This document shows positions 1 through 8,262 of a DNA stretch of 37,526 nt, in pieces. The DNA is taken from contig NZ_JANQVQ010000142.1 of NCBI RefSeq assembly GCF_030730205.1, forward strand, positions 10,251 to 47,776. The letters run 5' to 3'. Both the position numbers and the translations under genes were made by a program. The stretch comes from Paraglaciecola sp. Lineage in GTDB: Bacteria; Pseudomonadota; Gammaproteobacteria; Enterobacterales; Alteromonadaceae. Each line of letters starts with the position of its first letter. Position 1 is the first letter of the stretch. The notes under the pieces are model-generated. The model ran no database searches. It saw only the letters and a list, made by a program, of their open reading frames with translations, and had not been told where the DNA came from.

Positions 1-1438
1 CCCAAGGATCGGGCAAAGCATAAGGGCCAGCAGAATACGAAGCTTCATCACCGCCAACCAACTCATAGCTTTCTTCCATGTAAGTTAAACCGAAGGCAAC
101 CAAGACATCAGAGTACAAATCAGCATCAAAGTACTTGGTAAAGTCAGCCGAAAATTGTAATTCTTCGTTGATTAAATCCCCTGGTGTAAAAGAAGTGGGC
201 GAGTCAGAGCCCATAGAAGGGTTGATCGTATTTTTAAGGGTATAAGAGATTTCATTTGAGCCATAACGACCACTGAAATCATAAGTCATACCGTTAGCAA
301 ATTCACCTTCAAGGCCAGTTACTAGAGAATAGTCAGTAATGTCACCAAAGAAACGTGGTGTGAAACCGCCCGGGAATTTTTCCAGTGGGCTGTATAACGA
401 GCCATCTTGTTCACGTATATTTTCAATTGTGCCGTTACCAGGATAGCGATAGTAGAAGGAGCCATCACCTTCACTTTCAGAGTAGTTACCAAAAGCATAA
501 AACTTCATGTTGTCACTGATTTCGTAACCACTGTTAAAAAACAAACGCGTACCCGAGGTATTCGGTTGTCCCCAAGGCTGTACCACTCCTTCTCCGCCTA
601 AGTTGGCAGCGTCCAAACCAGCGATAAAACCCTCTTCAGTGTAACCTGCGAGGCTCGAATCGAACGAGCCACCACCCAAGAAATCAGGACTTGTGGCATC
701 AACACAGGCCCATGACTCACAGTACTGCTCGGAACGAGAGGTGGAATTTGAATCAGCATATTCAGCTGATATGCTAACAAATCCTTTGTCGCCAAGGGCA
801 AAACCAACGTTACCAGTCATGGTGATTTGCTCACCATCCCCTTCGTAGTATTGGCCTGTTTCAAGTGAAAATGAACCGCCTTCATCGTTGTCTTTTAAGA
901 CAAAGTTAATTACCCCAGCGATAGCGTCAGAACCATATTGTGCGGCAGCGCCGTCACGCAGCACTTCAACACCTTTTAAAGCTGATGAAGGAATAGTCGC
1001 GATATCTGGCCCTTGGGTACCTGAACCACCAATTTGTACTAATGCAGAACGGTGGCGACGTTTAGAGTTCACTAATACGAGGGTTTTGTCAGTCGGCATG
1101 CCACGGAGTGTTGCCGGACGAATAAACGATGCACCATCTGAAATAGGTTGACGTTGCAATGAATACGACGGTACTAAGGTTTTTAATACATCGTTAGTAT
1201 CAGTAAATGGTACACCCGCTAAATCATCTTCACTGAGTACATCAACGGGTACAGGTGAATCTGCTAAAGAGCGCGGAGCACCACGTGAACCGGTGATAAC
1301 CACCTTTTCATACGATTCAGCATCGGCGGCTGCATCTGGTGTTTCTTGTGCCATGGCCGACGACAGGGCGACTGTGCTAAGTGCCCACGTCATTAAGCTG
1401 GTTTTTATTGCTTTATTTAGCTTAGATTGCTGAAGCAT
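1..1438 (-). CDS. TonB-dependent outer membrane receptor, N-terminal part (runs off the window)
   Basis: The reading frame is open from an ATG with an AGGGGA ribosome site to the window edge, giving 479 residues without a stop. Residues 1-30 are a signal peptide ending AMA. A TonB-box-like stretch (VVITGSR, about 46-52) follows, and then a plug domain with the typical 'AAAQYGSDAIAGVINF' segment. The rest is Gly/Tyr/Asn-rich with alternating beta-strand character, as expected of the barrel. Such receptors import scarce or large ligands across the outer membrane using TonB energy. The ligand cannot be read from the sequence. It lies 99 bases downstream of the RidA-like gene on the same strand, behind the flavoprotein and cytochrome genes, so it may import a substrate for that module. 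The C-terminal barrel is outside the window. Family assignment is secure; the link to amino acids or amines is inference. Confidence 0.93.
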   Translation of the reverse strand, partial: MLQQSKLNKAIKTSLMTWALSTVALSSAMAQETPDAAADAESYEKVVITGSRGAPRSLADSPVPVDVLSEDDLAGVPFTDTNDVLKTLVPSYSLQRQPISDGASFIRPATLRGMPTDKTLVLVNSKRRHRSALVQIGGSGTQGPDIATIPSSALKGVEVLRDGAAAQYGSDAIAGVINFVLKDNDEGGSFSLETGQYYEGDGEQITMTGNVGFALGDKGFVSISAEYADSNSTSRSEQYCESWACVDATSPDFLGGGSFDSSLAGYTEEGFIAGLDAANLGGEGVVQPWGQPNTSGTRLFFNSGYEISDNMKFYAFGNYSESEGDGSFYYRYPGNGTIENIREQDGSLYSPLEKFPGGFTPRFFGDITDYSLVTGLEGEFANGMTYDFSGRYGSNEISYTLKNTINPSMGSDSPTSFTPGDLINEELQFSADFTKYFDADLYSDVLVAFGLTYMEESYELVGGDEASYSAGPYALPDPW

Positions 1439-1503
1439 AGTGTTCCCCTTATTTTTATAGTAGCGCTTGGTAGTGTGTGACTAGAATTACTGGTTAAATG
1501 GAT

Positions 1504-1530
1504 GCTCTAGCGCCTAGTCAACGTTAGAGC
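1504..1530. repeat. Intergenic hairpin between the ridA-like gene and the TonB receptor
   Basis: GCTCTAGCG and CGTTAGAGC form a nine-pair stem with one wobble pair and a nine-base loop. No T-run follows it in the direction of transcription, so it is not a classical terminator. It could stabilise the upstream mRNA or partly insulate the receptor gene from the three-gene enzyme unit. The structure is visible; the function is a guess. Confidence 0.45.
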
Positions 1531-1537
1531 TCATCTC

Positions 1538-2050
1538 TCATTTAGGTTTGGCAATGACCATTTCAATTTCGATAAGCATGTTTGGCCCACCGGCTAATCC
1601 AGCGATCTGAAAGGCAGAACGGGCCGGTTTGTTGGGTTGTTCCTTAGTGCCGAAGTACAAGGTGTAGGCTTTCATAAACCCGCCAAAATCCATTTTGCCG
1701 TCCATGGTGGGGTCGCCTACCATGAAGACTTGCATCTTAATGACGTCACCAAAACCGACACCAAGCTCTTTAAACGACTCTTCAAATCGTTTAAATACGT
1801 TTAAAGCTTGTGTTTCAGTGTCGCCGTAATATTCGCGGCTGCCGCGCTCTGCTTCTGGATTAACAGGCCCTGGTACCATGCCACTATGAAAGATCAATGT
1901 GGTTTCCGGACTAACTTCGACCGCTCGAGAAATGGGAAAAGGATTATTGTTAGGTAAGGCATGACGAGTCACATCAGCAAGAGTCGACACACTAAACAAG
2001 GTGCTAGCGGCGACTAAGGCAGATGTAGCAAGGGATAAAGATTTTTTCAT
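1538..2050 (-). CDS. Secreted RidA/YjgF family protein (putative periplasmic imine deaminase)
   Basis: This 170-residue protein has a signal peptide (about 1-25, ending TLA) followed by a complete RidA/YjgF/UK114 domain. The family's key arginine and glutamate are visible: Arg144 in PARSAFQIA and Glu161 in IEIEMVIA, matching E. coli RidA Arg105 and Glu120. RidA proteins hydrolyse reactive 2-imino or enamine acids to keto acids and ammonia. Most family members are cytosolic and about 130 residues long; the leader here implies periplasmic or extracellular action. It starts 21 bases after the cytochrome stop and probably shares a transcript with the cytochrome and the amino-acid-oxidase-like flavoprotein, whose product would be an imino acid. 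The domain call is firm, export is likely, and the substrate is inference. A non-catalytic member of the superfamily remains possible. Confidence 0.85.
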   Translation of the reverse strand: MKKSLSLATSALVAASTLFSVSTLADVTRHALPNNNPFPISRAVEVSPETTLIFHSGMVPGPVNPEAERGSREYYGDTETQALNVFKRFEESFKELGVGFGDVIKMQVFMVGDPTMDGKMDFGGFMKAYTLYFGTKEQPNKPARSAFQIAGLAGGPNMLIEIEMVIAKPK

Positions 2051-2071
2051 GAATATACAGCTCCTAGTAAA

Positions 2072-2686
2072 CTAATTAAGTTGGGTAATATAGGCGGCTA
2101 AATTGGCCGCATCTTGCTCGGAAGTCACCATGACACTGGCGGCCTTCATCTGCTGACCATAAGTGTCAGCGCTTTGCGCGCCTCTGACATTGAGACGAAA
2201 ATGATTGAGTTGAGTGACCAAATACCAATCATTGAGTCCGGTTAAACTCGGCGCTCCAATGGCTTTGTTACCTTCCCCCTGTGCGCCATGACAGGCGGCG
2301 CAGCTTTGATAAAGCGCTTTGCCCGCTGAACTGTCTGCAGTTAGGGTTGCTTTAGGTTTATCTGATTCGGTTTTGGCCACCCAAGCGGCAATGGCTTTTA
2401 GCTCATCCACACTTAAGCCACTCACCATGGGACGCATTTCCATACCACGATCATCGTCGCTATGGGCACCACGGATCCCTTGTTTAAAATTGAGTAATTG
2501 GCGTTCGATATACCACTGAGGCAAACCGCTGAGGCGCGGGGCTCCAATATTGGCATTGCCTTTTAACTGACTACCATGACACACGGTACAATACTCAAGG
2601 CCTTCGGGAGTTGGTGTCTCTTCAGCGACGGCTAACTGAGACATAGCTGCTAGGGTGAGTAACACTAAAAATGATTTAACTAACAT
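2072..2686 (-). CDS. Diheme cytochrome c (c4/c553-like), exported
   Basis: The protein has 204 residues, counting from the ATG that follows a GGAG site nine bases away; an ATG five codons upstream lacks such a site. Residues 1-21 are a signal peptide (ending AVA). Two class I cytochrome c domains follow, with heme sites CTVCH (33-37) and CAACH (129-133). Candidate axial methionines lie at 82-87 and 180-186, each at the expected distance after its heme site. The two halves resemble each other, as in c4-type duplicated cytochromes, which carry electrons in the periplasm. Its start overlaps the end of the flavoprotein gene by 11 bases, so the two are probably translationally coupled. This suggests it accepts electrons from that enzyme and passes them to a terminal oxidase. 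That partnership is inference. Confidence 0.88.
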   Translation of the reverse strand: MLVKSFLVLLTLAAMSQLAVAEETPTPEGLEYCTVCHGSQLKGNANIGAPRLSGLPQWYIERQLLNFKQGIRGAHSDDDRGMEMRPMVSGLSVDELKAIAAWVAKTESDKPKATLTADSSAGKALYQSCAACHGAQGEGNKAIGAPSLTGLNDWYLVTQLNHFRLNVRGAQSADTYGQQMKAASVMVTSEQDAANLAAYITQLN

Positions 2687-4265
2687 GGCTGTTAACTCCA
2701 TGGTCGATATTTACACTGAGAAGTTTATTAAGCTGATTGAGGGCTTGTTCACTTGATGCGAGAGCCCCCTCTTGCCAGCCACTGTGATGACTGATTTGAT
2801 CACCAATCATAAAATGACGGCCTTCAGGTTTTTGCAATACGTGAAAGTACTTGTCCCAATCTTCTGGGCTCATGCGCATGCCACAGCCCATTTGGTGATT
2901 CATTCGTGCCCAAGGAATACTGATGCCGTTTTCGATGTATTTGCTGTAACCAGGGTGGATTTTTTCACCCGATTTAGCACCGGCAAGTAAACGTTCAGCG
3001 GGTGTCATGGCTTCAAATGCAGCACTGACTTTAGGATCCCACGTGTAGGCACCTAACAAGATGCCCTTTGGTGCATGAATATCGTGGGAGGGGTACCACA
3101 ACTGGGCAACCGGATCAGAGGTATAAGAAATACCACCGTAGATTCCTTCTTTTTCCCAAAAGCGTTCTTTCATTTGATAAGCAATCTTAAACAGATGGCC
3201 ACGTTTGATGCTGTCTAGCCCAGCTTGATAAACTGAAGAGAAGTTGTTTTCAATGCCAGCCATAAAGTAGGCAGGAATATTGTTAAAGCAGTAATCGGCT
3301 TGAATCGTATGAAATTGGCCGTTTTGTTCGTAAGTAACCTCTACGCCATTTTCCTGATTGTAGATTTTTTTAACTTGCGCATGTAATACAGGCTTAGCTT
3401 TTAAATGACGCACAAAGCCCTTTACTACGCCATCCATACCACCGGTTGGTTCCATTAATGGCTCACACCAGTCATACAGCTCAGCCCCTAATAAACCGCC
3501 ATACCAAAAGCTGCTATCTAACATCGCTTTTAATTCAATGGGGGCATGGGGTTTTGGAAACTCCAACATACGATCAGTGGTCGAGCCTGCACGCTCAGTA
3601 CCTACATATTTGCCCGCTTCGGTTAAATCCCCATGAAGACGCGCAAACTTCATTAGCTTTGCGACATCGTCTTCACTAAGCAACTGATCGTATTGATGAG
3701 CATCGGCCGACTTCCACAACAACTCAGCCATCAGGCCTCTCACATCGGCGTGATAGTCAATTTGTCTAACGGGCTTACCACCAAATGCCTTGTCGTCGTG
3801 AAAATAGGCTAATTTACAACTATTGGCTTTGATCTGTAATGGCACACCCAAAGCTCTACAATAGTGCAATAAGCGGCGATGATGCCCCGGAATTCGTGCA
3901 GGACCGCAGTTAAAATACAGGTTTTCGGCTTTATCAAACTGACAAATTTGCGGCTGGCCCATCTCATCAATTTTATCACCGTGACGCACGGTTAAATTTC
4001 GTCCACCGGCCCGATGCGACGCTTCAAGGATTGTGACTTGATAGCCAGCTCGTTCTAATTCAATTGCCGTAGCAAGCCCTGCTATACCCGCACCCAGTAT
4101 CAACGCGCTAGGCTTATTGGTACTAGAAGCAGGCTTGACAGTAACCGGACCGGCGTAGGGGTCGTCATGCATCAAACCCAGTGCTAGGTTGGCTTTGAGT
4201 AAGGCAGAAGAGCCACCTGCCGCACCAACATAAGTGAGAAATTGTCTACGAGTTATATTTAGCAT
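2676..4265 (-). CDS. Tat-exported flavin amine oxidase / L-amino acid oxidase-like dehydrogenase
   Basis: The 529-residue protein begins with a twin-arginine signal (TRRQFL at 5-10, then a hydrophobic Gly/Ala/Ser-rich stretch), so it should be exported folded with its FAD. The FAD-binding motif GAGIAG is at 58-63, with the ribose-binding Glu81 and GGR at 87-89. The segment GPARIP at 121-126 resembles the L-amino acid oxidase segment whose arginine binds the substrate carboxylate (here Arg124). The C-terminal flavin motif includes GDQ (488-490) and GWQEGA (496-501). The family oxidises amines or amino acids to imines. The overlapping diheme cytochrome gene suggests it may be a dehydrogenase reducing cytochrome rather than oxygen; the flavin amine oxidase NicA2 with cytochrome CycN is a known precedent. 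The following RidA gene fits imine clean-up. The exact substrate is unknown. The family is certain; the L-amino-acid preference is moderately supported. Confidence 0.9.
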   Translation of the reverse strand: MLNITRRQFLTYVGAAGGSSALLKANLALGLMHDDPYAGPVTVKPASSTNKPSALILGAGIAGLATAIELERAGYQVTILEASHRAGGRNLTVRHGDKIDEMGQPQICQFDKAENLYFNCGPARIPGHHRRLLHYCRALGVPLQIKANSCKLAYFHDDKAFGGKPVRQIDYHADVRGLMAELLWKSADAHQYDQLLSEDDVAKLMKFARLHGDLTEAGKYVGTERAGSTTDRMLEFPKPHAPIELKAMLDSSFWYGGLLGAELYDWCEPLMEPTGGMDGVVKGFVRHLKAKPVLHAQVKKIYNQENGVEVTYEQNGQFHTIQADYCFNNIPAYFMAGIENNFSSVYQAGLDSIKRGHLFKIAYQMKERFWEKEGIYGGISYTSDPVAQLWYPSHDIHAPKGILLGAYTWDPKVSAAFEAMTPAERLLAGAKSGEKIHPGYSKYIENGISIPWARMNHQMGCGMRMSPEDWDKYFHVLQKPEGRHFMIGDQISHHSGWQEGALASSEQALNQLNKLLSVNIDHGVNSHVS

Positions 4266-4625
4266 AGGTCTTAAAACTACATCCTAATATTTGGTGGTTA
4301 AAAAAAACACGCTGCAAAACAGAGCTTTATGCTAACCAGACTCGCCCTAGGACAGAACGCAGTTTAATGTGGTAGGGCTCTATATTTTTTTTATACCCTT
4401 TAAAATCTCGTAAAATAGTCGTCAATAATCTGTTGTATTAAGGGGAATTAAAATGGATCTAACAGGCGCACCATCGCCCTGCAGCCACGGCATTTATTTT
4501 TTTTGGCACTATTTTTGTATTGTTTGTTAGCTAACGCACCAACAGTTTAGGATTAACGATTACTTACAGGGCAGTTAATCGTGCTATCAAACATTGACGA
4601 GCGATTCACTTTAACTAGGTAAGTA
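4266..4625. other. Divergent control region between the flavoprotein operon and the LysR gene
   Basis: These 360 AT-rich bases separate two divergent transcription units. This is the usual place for a LysR-type binding site and back-to-back promoters, but I cannot single out a convincing T-N11-A dyad or -10/-35 pair by eye. It contains one small open frame with a good ribosome site (listed separately) and runs of T. No larger gene is visible. Confidence 0.6.
4453..4530 (+). CDS. Possible 25-residue leader peptide or micro-ORF
   Basis: An ATG seven bases after an AAGGGG-type ribosome site opens a 25-codon frame ending TAG. The peptide begins MDLTGAPSPCSHG and is then aromatic and hydrophobic, with three cysteines in all (residues 10, 22 and 25). 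It lies 95 bases before the LysR gene on the same strand. It could be a regulatory leader peptide or a small membrane peptide, or simply chance. I recognise no family. The good ribosome site is the main support. Confidence 0.25.
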   Translation: MDLTGAPSPCSHGIYFFWHYFCIVC

Positions 4626-5624
4626 ATGAATACTAAACAGTTGCAGTATTTTTTAGCGACAGCCGAACAAGGCAGTATTACCGCAGCAGCCAGAGAGTTG
4701 GATGTTGCGCAACCGGCGATAAGTTTACAGTTGGCAAATTTAGAGCATGAGTTAAAAATTAAGTTGTTTGAAAGGGATTTTCGCGGCGTAGAGCTTACTG
4801 AAGCAGGTCGCTGCTTTGAAGAGCATGCTCGCATTATTTTAACTCAAATCAATGCAGCCAAAGCTGATCTGATGGGCAGTAAAAAGGATTGCAAAGGTAA
4901 GGTGGTGGTGGGGCTAAGCCAATCCTGTTGCAACGTATTGTCGATTGAATTGCTAACCGAATTAGAGCATCGTTTTGCCAATGTTGAATTGAGCTTTAGG
5001 ATAGGGCCCTCTATGGCAGTAGAGCAATGGTTTAATGATGAAGAAGTTGATATAGCCCTGAGTTTTAATCCTGCCGGAATAAACGCAACACAGCGTTCAA
5101 TACCGTTAATAAGAGAAAATCTCTACCTGTATATCTCACATCATCCAAAAAATCCTGCTTACAGTGAACTAGCCCTGTACGGCTCTATTCATTTTAGAGA
5201 TTTACAACATTACGATATTTTTATGCCCGTTGAGCAAGATGCCATGTATCGCCTACTCACAGAACAAGCGCAAAAAAGTGGTATCAAACTGAAACCTAAA
5301 AACGCCTTTGGCCAACTTATGACCACTTTGCACTACGTTACTCAAGGTTTTGGTTTAGCGGTCTTGCCCTCTTCTGGTGCTTTTCACCTAGAATCGAGCA
5401 ATCAAATCCGCGCCATCAATATTGTACAACCCGCCTTGCAGCGAGATGTCTATTTACAAATGATTGAAAAAAAATCCCAGGATGTTGCGGTCATTTCGGT
5501 ATTTGAACTAATTCGAGAAGTGACTGCAAGCATGCATAATCAACAGTTTTGGCGCGGTAGTCTACTTGATAAAAAATACGCTCGGCCATCGAGAATGCAG
5601 CTTGAAACCTTAGCCGCAGGCTGA
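4626..5624 (+). CDS. LysR-type transcriptional regulator
   Basis: This 332-residue protein has an N-terminal winged helix-turn-helix (about 1-60) in the standard LysR pattern: 'LQYFLATAEQGSITAAAREL', then AQPAISLQLANLEHEL and LFERDFRGVELTEAG. A coinducer-binding domain (about 90-300) of periplasmic-binding-protein type follows. LysR proteins usually control the divergent neighbour in response to a small metabolite. Here that neighbour is the operon of flavoprotein, cytochrome, RidA and receptor, so an amino acid, its keto acid or a related amine is a reasonable coinducer guess. The N-terminal part resembles the CbL/NAC/CysB-like subgroup, but I would not assign a named ortholog. The C-terminus is about 25-30 residues longer than the usual 300. 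Its stop codon lies one base from that of the convergent gene. Confidence 0.92.
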   Translation: MNTKQLQYFLATAEQGSITAAARELDVAQPAISLQLANLEHELKIKLFERDFRGVELTEAGRCFEEHARIILTQINAAKADLMGSKKDCKGKVVVGLSQSCCNVLSIELLTELEHRFANVELSFRIGPSMAVEQWFNDEEVDIALSFNPAGINATQRSIPLIRENLYLYISHHPKNPAYSELALYGSIHFRDLQHYDIFMPVEQDAMYRLLTEQAQKSGIKLKPKNAFGQLMTTLHYVTQGFGLAVLPSSGAFHLESSNQIRAINIVQPALQRDVYLQMIEKKSQDVAVISVFELIREVTASMHNQQFWRGSLLDKKYARPSRMQLETLAAG

Positions 5625-5625
5625 A

Positions 5626-5952
5626 TTAACGCAGTAAATCTAAAGCCTGTGCGCCTGACATGCCTAATTCTACACCTAAGGTTTTAGCCGCAGACGATAG
5701 AGCCACAACCGGTTTATTTAACATTTCATTATGGTCGTTTACCCCTGACACGATAGCGCAAGCTTCACCCGTTTTGTCACAGGTAGCGGCATTAATGTAA
5801 CCACAGGCTAAAAGACCTTTCTCTCCTTGGATCGTTAACAAGGGCAGTTTTAAATCTATTCTTTCTCGCTTTAATTCTCCCCAACTAAAACTATCTGCGA
5901 ATACGCTCGAAGCAAATAATAAACCTGCACTTGCCCACATAATAATTTTCAT
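5626..5952 (-). CDS. Small exported DUF1805 (YunC-like) protein
   Basis: The gene encodes 108 residues preceded by an AAGG ribosome site. Residues 1-19 form a signal peptide (ending VFA). The remainder (LLTIQGEKGLLACGYIN, then GEACAIVSGVNDHNEML) resembles the DUF1805/YunC fold, a small domain of unknown function. Four cysteines or more remain in the mature part, so disulfides are possible. DUF1805 proteins in Bacillus lack a signal peptide, so an exported version is notable. It converges on the LysR gene with almost touching stops and is 164 bases from nagZ. The role is unknown. I am fairly sure the gene is real, less sure of the family. Confidence 0.65.
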   Translation of the reverse strand: MKIIMWASAGLLFASSVFADSFSWGELKRERIDLKLPLLTIQGEKGLLACGYINAATCDKTGEACAIVSGVNDHNEMLNKPVVALSSAAKTLGVELGMSGAQALDLLR

Positions 5953-6116
5953 CTGCCTTTATCCTCAATATTGTTGCGTATTGTTATTGTTGTCTTGTCA
6001 TTTACTGACGAAGCGTTGAAGCAACAAGAGTGCCAAGCATTGTAGGCTAGCGATTATTTCAATAGCCTAAATGAGAAGCCGCAGCATAGAGAAAATGCTT
6101 TTGCAAAGTAAACATT

Positions 6117-7151
6117 TTATCGAGTCATTAACTCATTAAACTGCTCAAGACTGCGCTGCGCATTTTGAAAGGCATCAGTTTGTTTTAATTGTTTAAAACT
6201 CATGCTGAGACTTTTTTTCAAGGAGGCTGGACGCTCACTGACCACTAAATTACTGGGTAAGCCGTCAATCGCAGCCATGGCACTAGCGGGATCATTGCAT
6301 ACCAGCGCCATGTCACACCCCGCTGCTAATGCAGACTCAACACGAGTGATTATATCACCCACTTGTTTAGCCCCTTGCATGGATAAATCATCGGAAAATA
6401 CCACACCATCAAACGCCAATTCTTGACGTAAAATTTGGCCAATCCAAGTCTTAGAAAAACCAGCCGGTAACGCGTCTACCTCCGGGTAAATAACATGAGC
6501 AGGCATGACTGCAGACAACAAACCTTGTTGATGAATATCTTTGAATATTTGCATATCAATACGCATTATTTCTTCACGGCTGCGCCTGTCAACAGGCATC
6601 GCAATGTGAGAGTCCTCCAACACATTACCGTGACCAGGAAAATGTTTACCTGTGGCTTTCATTCCTGCTCGGTGCATCCCCCGAATAAATTCACTGGCCA
6701 ACCTGACAATATGTTGAGGCTGCTGATGAAAACTTCGGTCGCCAATGACTTGTGAGTTACCATTGATGTCTAGCACGGGTGCAAAACTAATATCGATGTC
6801 AAACGCCAGTAATTCAGCGGCCATTAACCAGCCAAATTGTTCAGCCCAGCGATTACTTTGTTCGATACTAACGGGCTCGCGGTCGCTATTTAAGGGGAAG
6901 AGTTTACCCATAGCGGGAATTAAGCTAAAACCTTGCCTAAAGCGCTGTACCCTGCCCCCTTCGTGATCGACAGCAATAATGATGTCGTTGCGGCAAGATT
7001 GTCTAATGTGTTTAATGAGATCACTGAGCTGAGCCTGATCATAAAAATTACGACTAAATAAAATCAAACCGCCAATCAGAGGATGATCCAACATCTCAAT
7101 TTCTTCATGCGTCAGTTCATAACCCGACACATCAATCATTAATGGACCCAT
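6117..7151 (-). CDS. nagZ: Beta-N-acetylhexosaminidase NagZ (glycoside hydrolase family 3)
   Basis: NagZ removes N-acetylglucosamine from anhydromuropeptides in the cytoplasm during cell-wall recycling, producing ligands that can influence AmpC induction. The 344-residue protein starts MGPLMIDVSGYELT like other gammaproteobacterial NagZ, without a signal peptide. Visible motifs are VDHEGGRVQRF (61-71), KHFPGHG (169-175, with catalytic His174 in the mobile loop), and FSDDLSM (252-258) carrying the nucleophile Asp254. The length matches the family. It is divergent from nadK across 177 bases. The ATG has an AGAAG ribosome site. No oddities. Confidence 0.97.
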   Translation of the reverse strand: MGPLMIDVSGYELTHEEIEMLDHPLIGGLILFSRNFYDQAQLSDLIKHIRQSCRNDIIIAVDHEGGRVQRFRQGFSLIPAMGKLFPLNSDREPVSIEQSNRWAEQFGWLMAAELLAFDIDISFAPVLDINGNSQVIGDRSFHQQPQHIVRLASEFIRGMHRAGMKATGKHFPGHGNVLEDSHIAMPVDRRSREEIMRIDMQIFKDIHQQGLLSAVMPAHVIYPEVDALPAGFSKTWIGQILRQELAFDGVVFSDDLSMQGAKQVGDIITRVESALAAGCDMALVCNDPASAMAAIDGLPSNLVVSERPASLKKSLSMSFKQLKQTDAFQNAQRSLEQFNELMTR

Positions 7152-7232
7152 GTTTACTTCTTATATTTAATTTCGTTTGAGACACTATAAAAACATCACT
7201 ATCAGCGAGTCAATCGAATCCTACGCCAATGC

Positions 7233-7259
7233 AACTAAACCGTTTTTTTAAGTTTAGTT
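7233..7259. repeat. Perfect 8-base inverted repeat between nagZ and nadK
   Basis: AACTAAAC and GTTTAGTT are separated by 11 bases that include a run of seven Ts. It sits in the divergent control region, about 70 bases before the nadK start and about 80 bases upstream of nagZ. It could be an operator or a leader hairpin. No known motif is recognised. Confidence 0.35.
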
Positions 7260-7328
7260 AACATAAAGTTATGACATTCCTTAACAGCCATGATTATACT
7301 ACCGAATGGTTATTTTTGATGTTTATAT

Positions 7329-8204
7329 ATGGAATTCTCAACAGTAGGCTTAATTGGCAAACAAGCGCACCAAGGCGCTAATCTTAGCTTTAAGGCCATC
7401 ATTGTTTATTTAAAAAAGCGCGGATGCCGCATTCTAGTTGAAGAAAACACAGCTAATAAACTTGATTCAAATGGCTTTGAATCAGCCAGCATTAAAGAAA
7501 TTGGCAAACAAGCTGATCTTGCTATTGTAGTAGGTGGTGACGGCAATATGCTGGGTGCTGCAAGGGTACTTGCCGAATTCAACGTTGCAGTTGTGGGTAT
7601 TAACCGGGGTAACTTAGGTTTTTTAACCGACATTAACCCCGAAGACTTTGAACAACAACTTGACAGTATTTTCAATGGCGAATGCATCACCGAGCAGCGG
7701 TTTTTACTTGAAGTCGAGGTGTTTAGACACGGCAAAATGCAAAGTAAAGATTCGGCCGTCAACGAAGTGGTACTTCACCACGGCAAAGTAGCGCACATGC
7801 TTGAGTTTGAAGTGTATTTAGATGATATCTTTGTTTATAGTCAACGTTCAGATGGTTTGATCGTTGCCACACCAACAGGTTCAACTGCTTATTCGTTATC
7901 TGGCGGTGGCCCCATACTCACGCCCAACCTCGACGCCTTAACCCTAGTCCCAATGTTTCCGCACACCCTGAGCAGCCGTCCCATTGTCATTGACGCCAAC
8001 AGTACGGTAAAAATGAAGATATCACCTGAAAATCGCGATAATCTGCAGGTTAGTTGCGACAGCCATATTGTGTTGACAGTGCTACCCGGCGACGAAGTTA
8101 TTATTCGAAAAAATCCAAACCGCTTATCTCTTATCCACCCCAAAGACTATAACTATTTTAACGTCTTACGCACTAAGCTCAATTGGGGTACCAAACTGTA
8201 TTAA
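7329..8204 (+). CDS. nadK: NAD kinase
   Basis: NadK phosphorylates NAD to NADP, the only source of NADP in bacteria. The 291-residue protein shows the kinase signature GGDG (69-72), the NE pair (145-146), TPTGSTAYS (181-189) and the GGGP turn (192-195), in the standard order. The C-terminus ends LNWGTKLY, like the proteobacterial family. The start ATG has no clear Shine-Dalgarno sequence but is supported by the N-terminal beta strand that opens the family. It is followed by recN after 106 bases, the same order as E. coli nadK-recN-bamE. Confidence 0.97.
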   Translation: MEFSTVGLIGKQAHQGANLSFKAIIVYLKKRGCRILVEENTANKLDSNGFESASIKEIGKQADLAIVVGGDGNMLGAARVLAEFNVAVVGINRGNLGFLTDINPEDFEQQLDSIFNGECITEQRFLLEVEVFRHGKMQSKDSAVNEVVLHHGKVAHMLEFEVYLDDIFVYSQRSDGLIVATPTGSTAYSLSGGGPILTPNLDALTLVPMFPHTLSSRPIVIDANSTVKMKISPENRDNLQVSCDSHIVLTVLPGDEVIIRKNPNRLSLIHPKDYNYFNVLRTKLNWGTKLY

Positions 8205-8262
8205 ATGACGGGCCAACAGAAAAACAAGGATATTTTTTGTTAGTACTGGACAGTATGCATAC

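Noticed and set aside
598-807. Minus-strand 69-codon frame within the TonB receptor region
   Set aside because: It overlaps the receptor coding sequence in a different frame, and the receptor frame carries recognisable plug and barrel motifs.
4266-4625. LysR T-N11-A operator in the control region
   Set aside because: The AT-rich sequence gives many chance matches, and no dyad stands out enough to place one.
7406-7762. Antisense frame of 118 codons opposite nadK
   Set aside because: It lies fully inside nadK, is rich in Ser, Leu and Cys typical of reverse-frame translation, and has no ribosome site.
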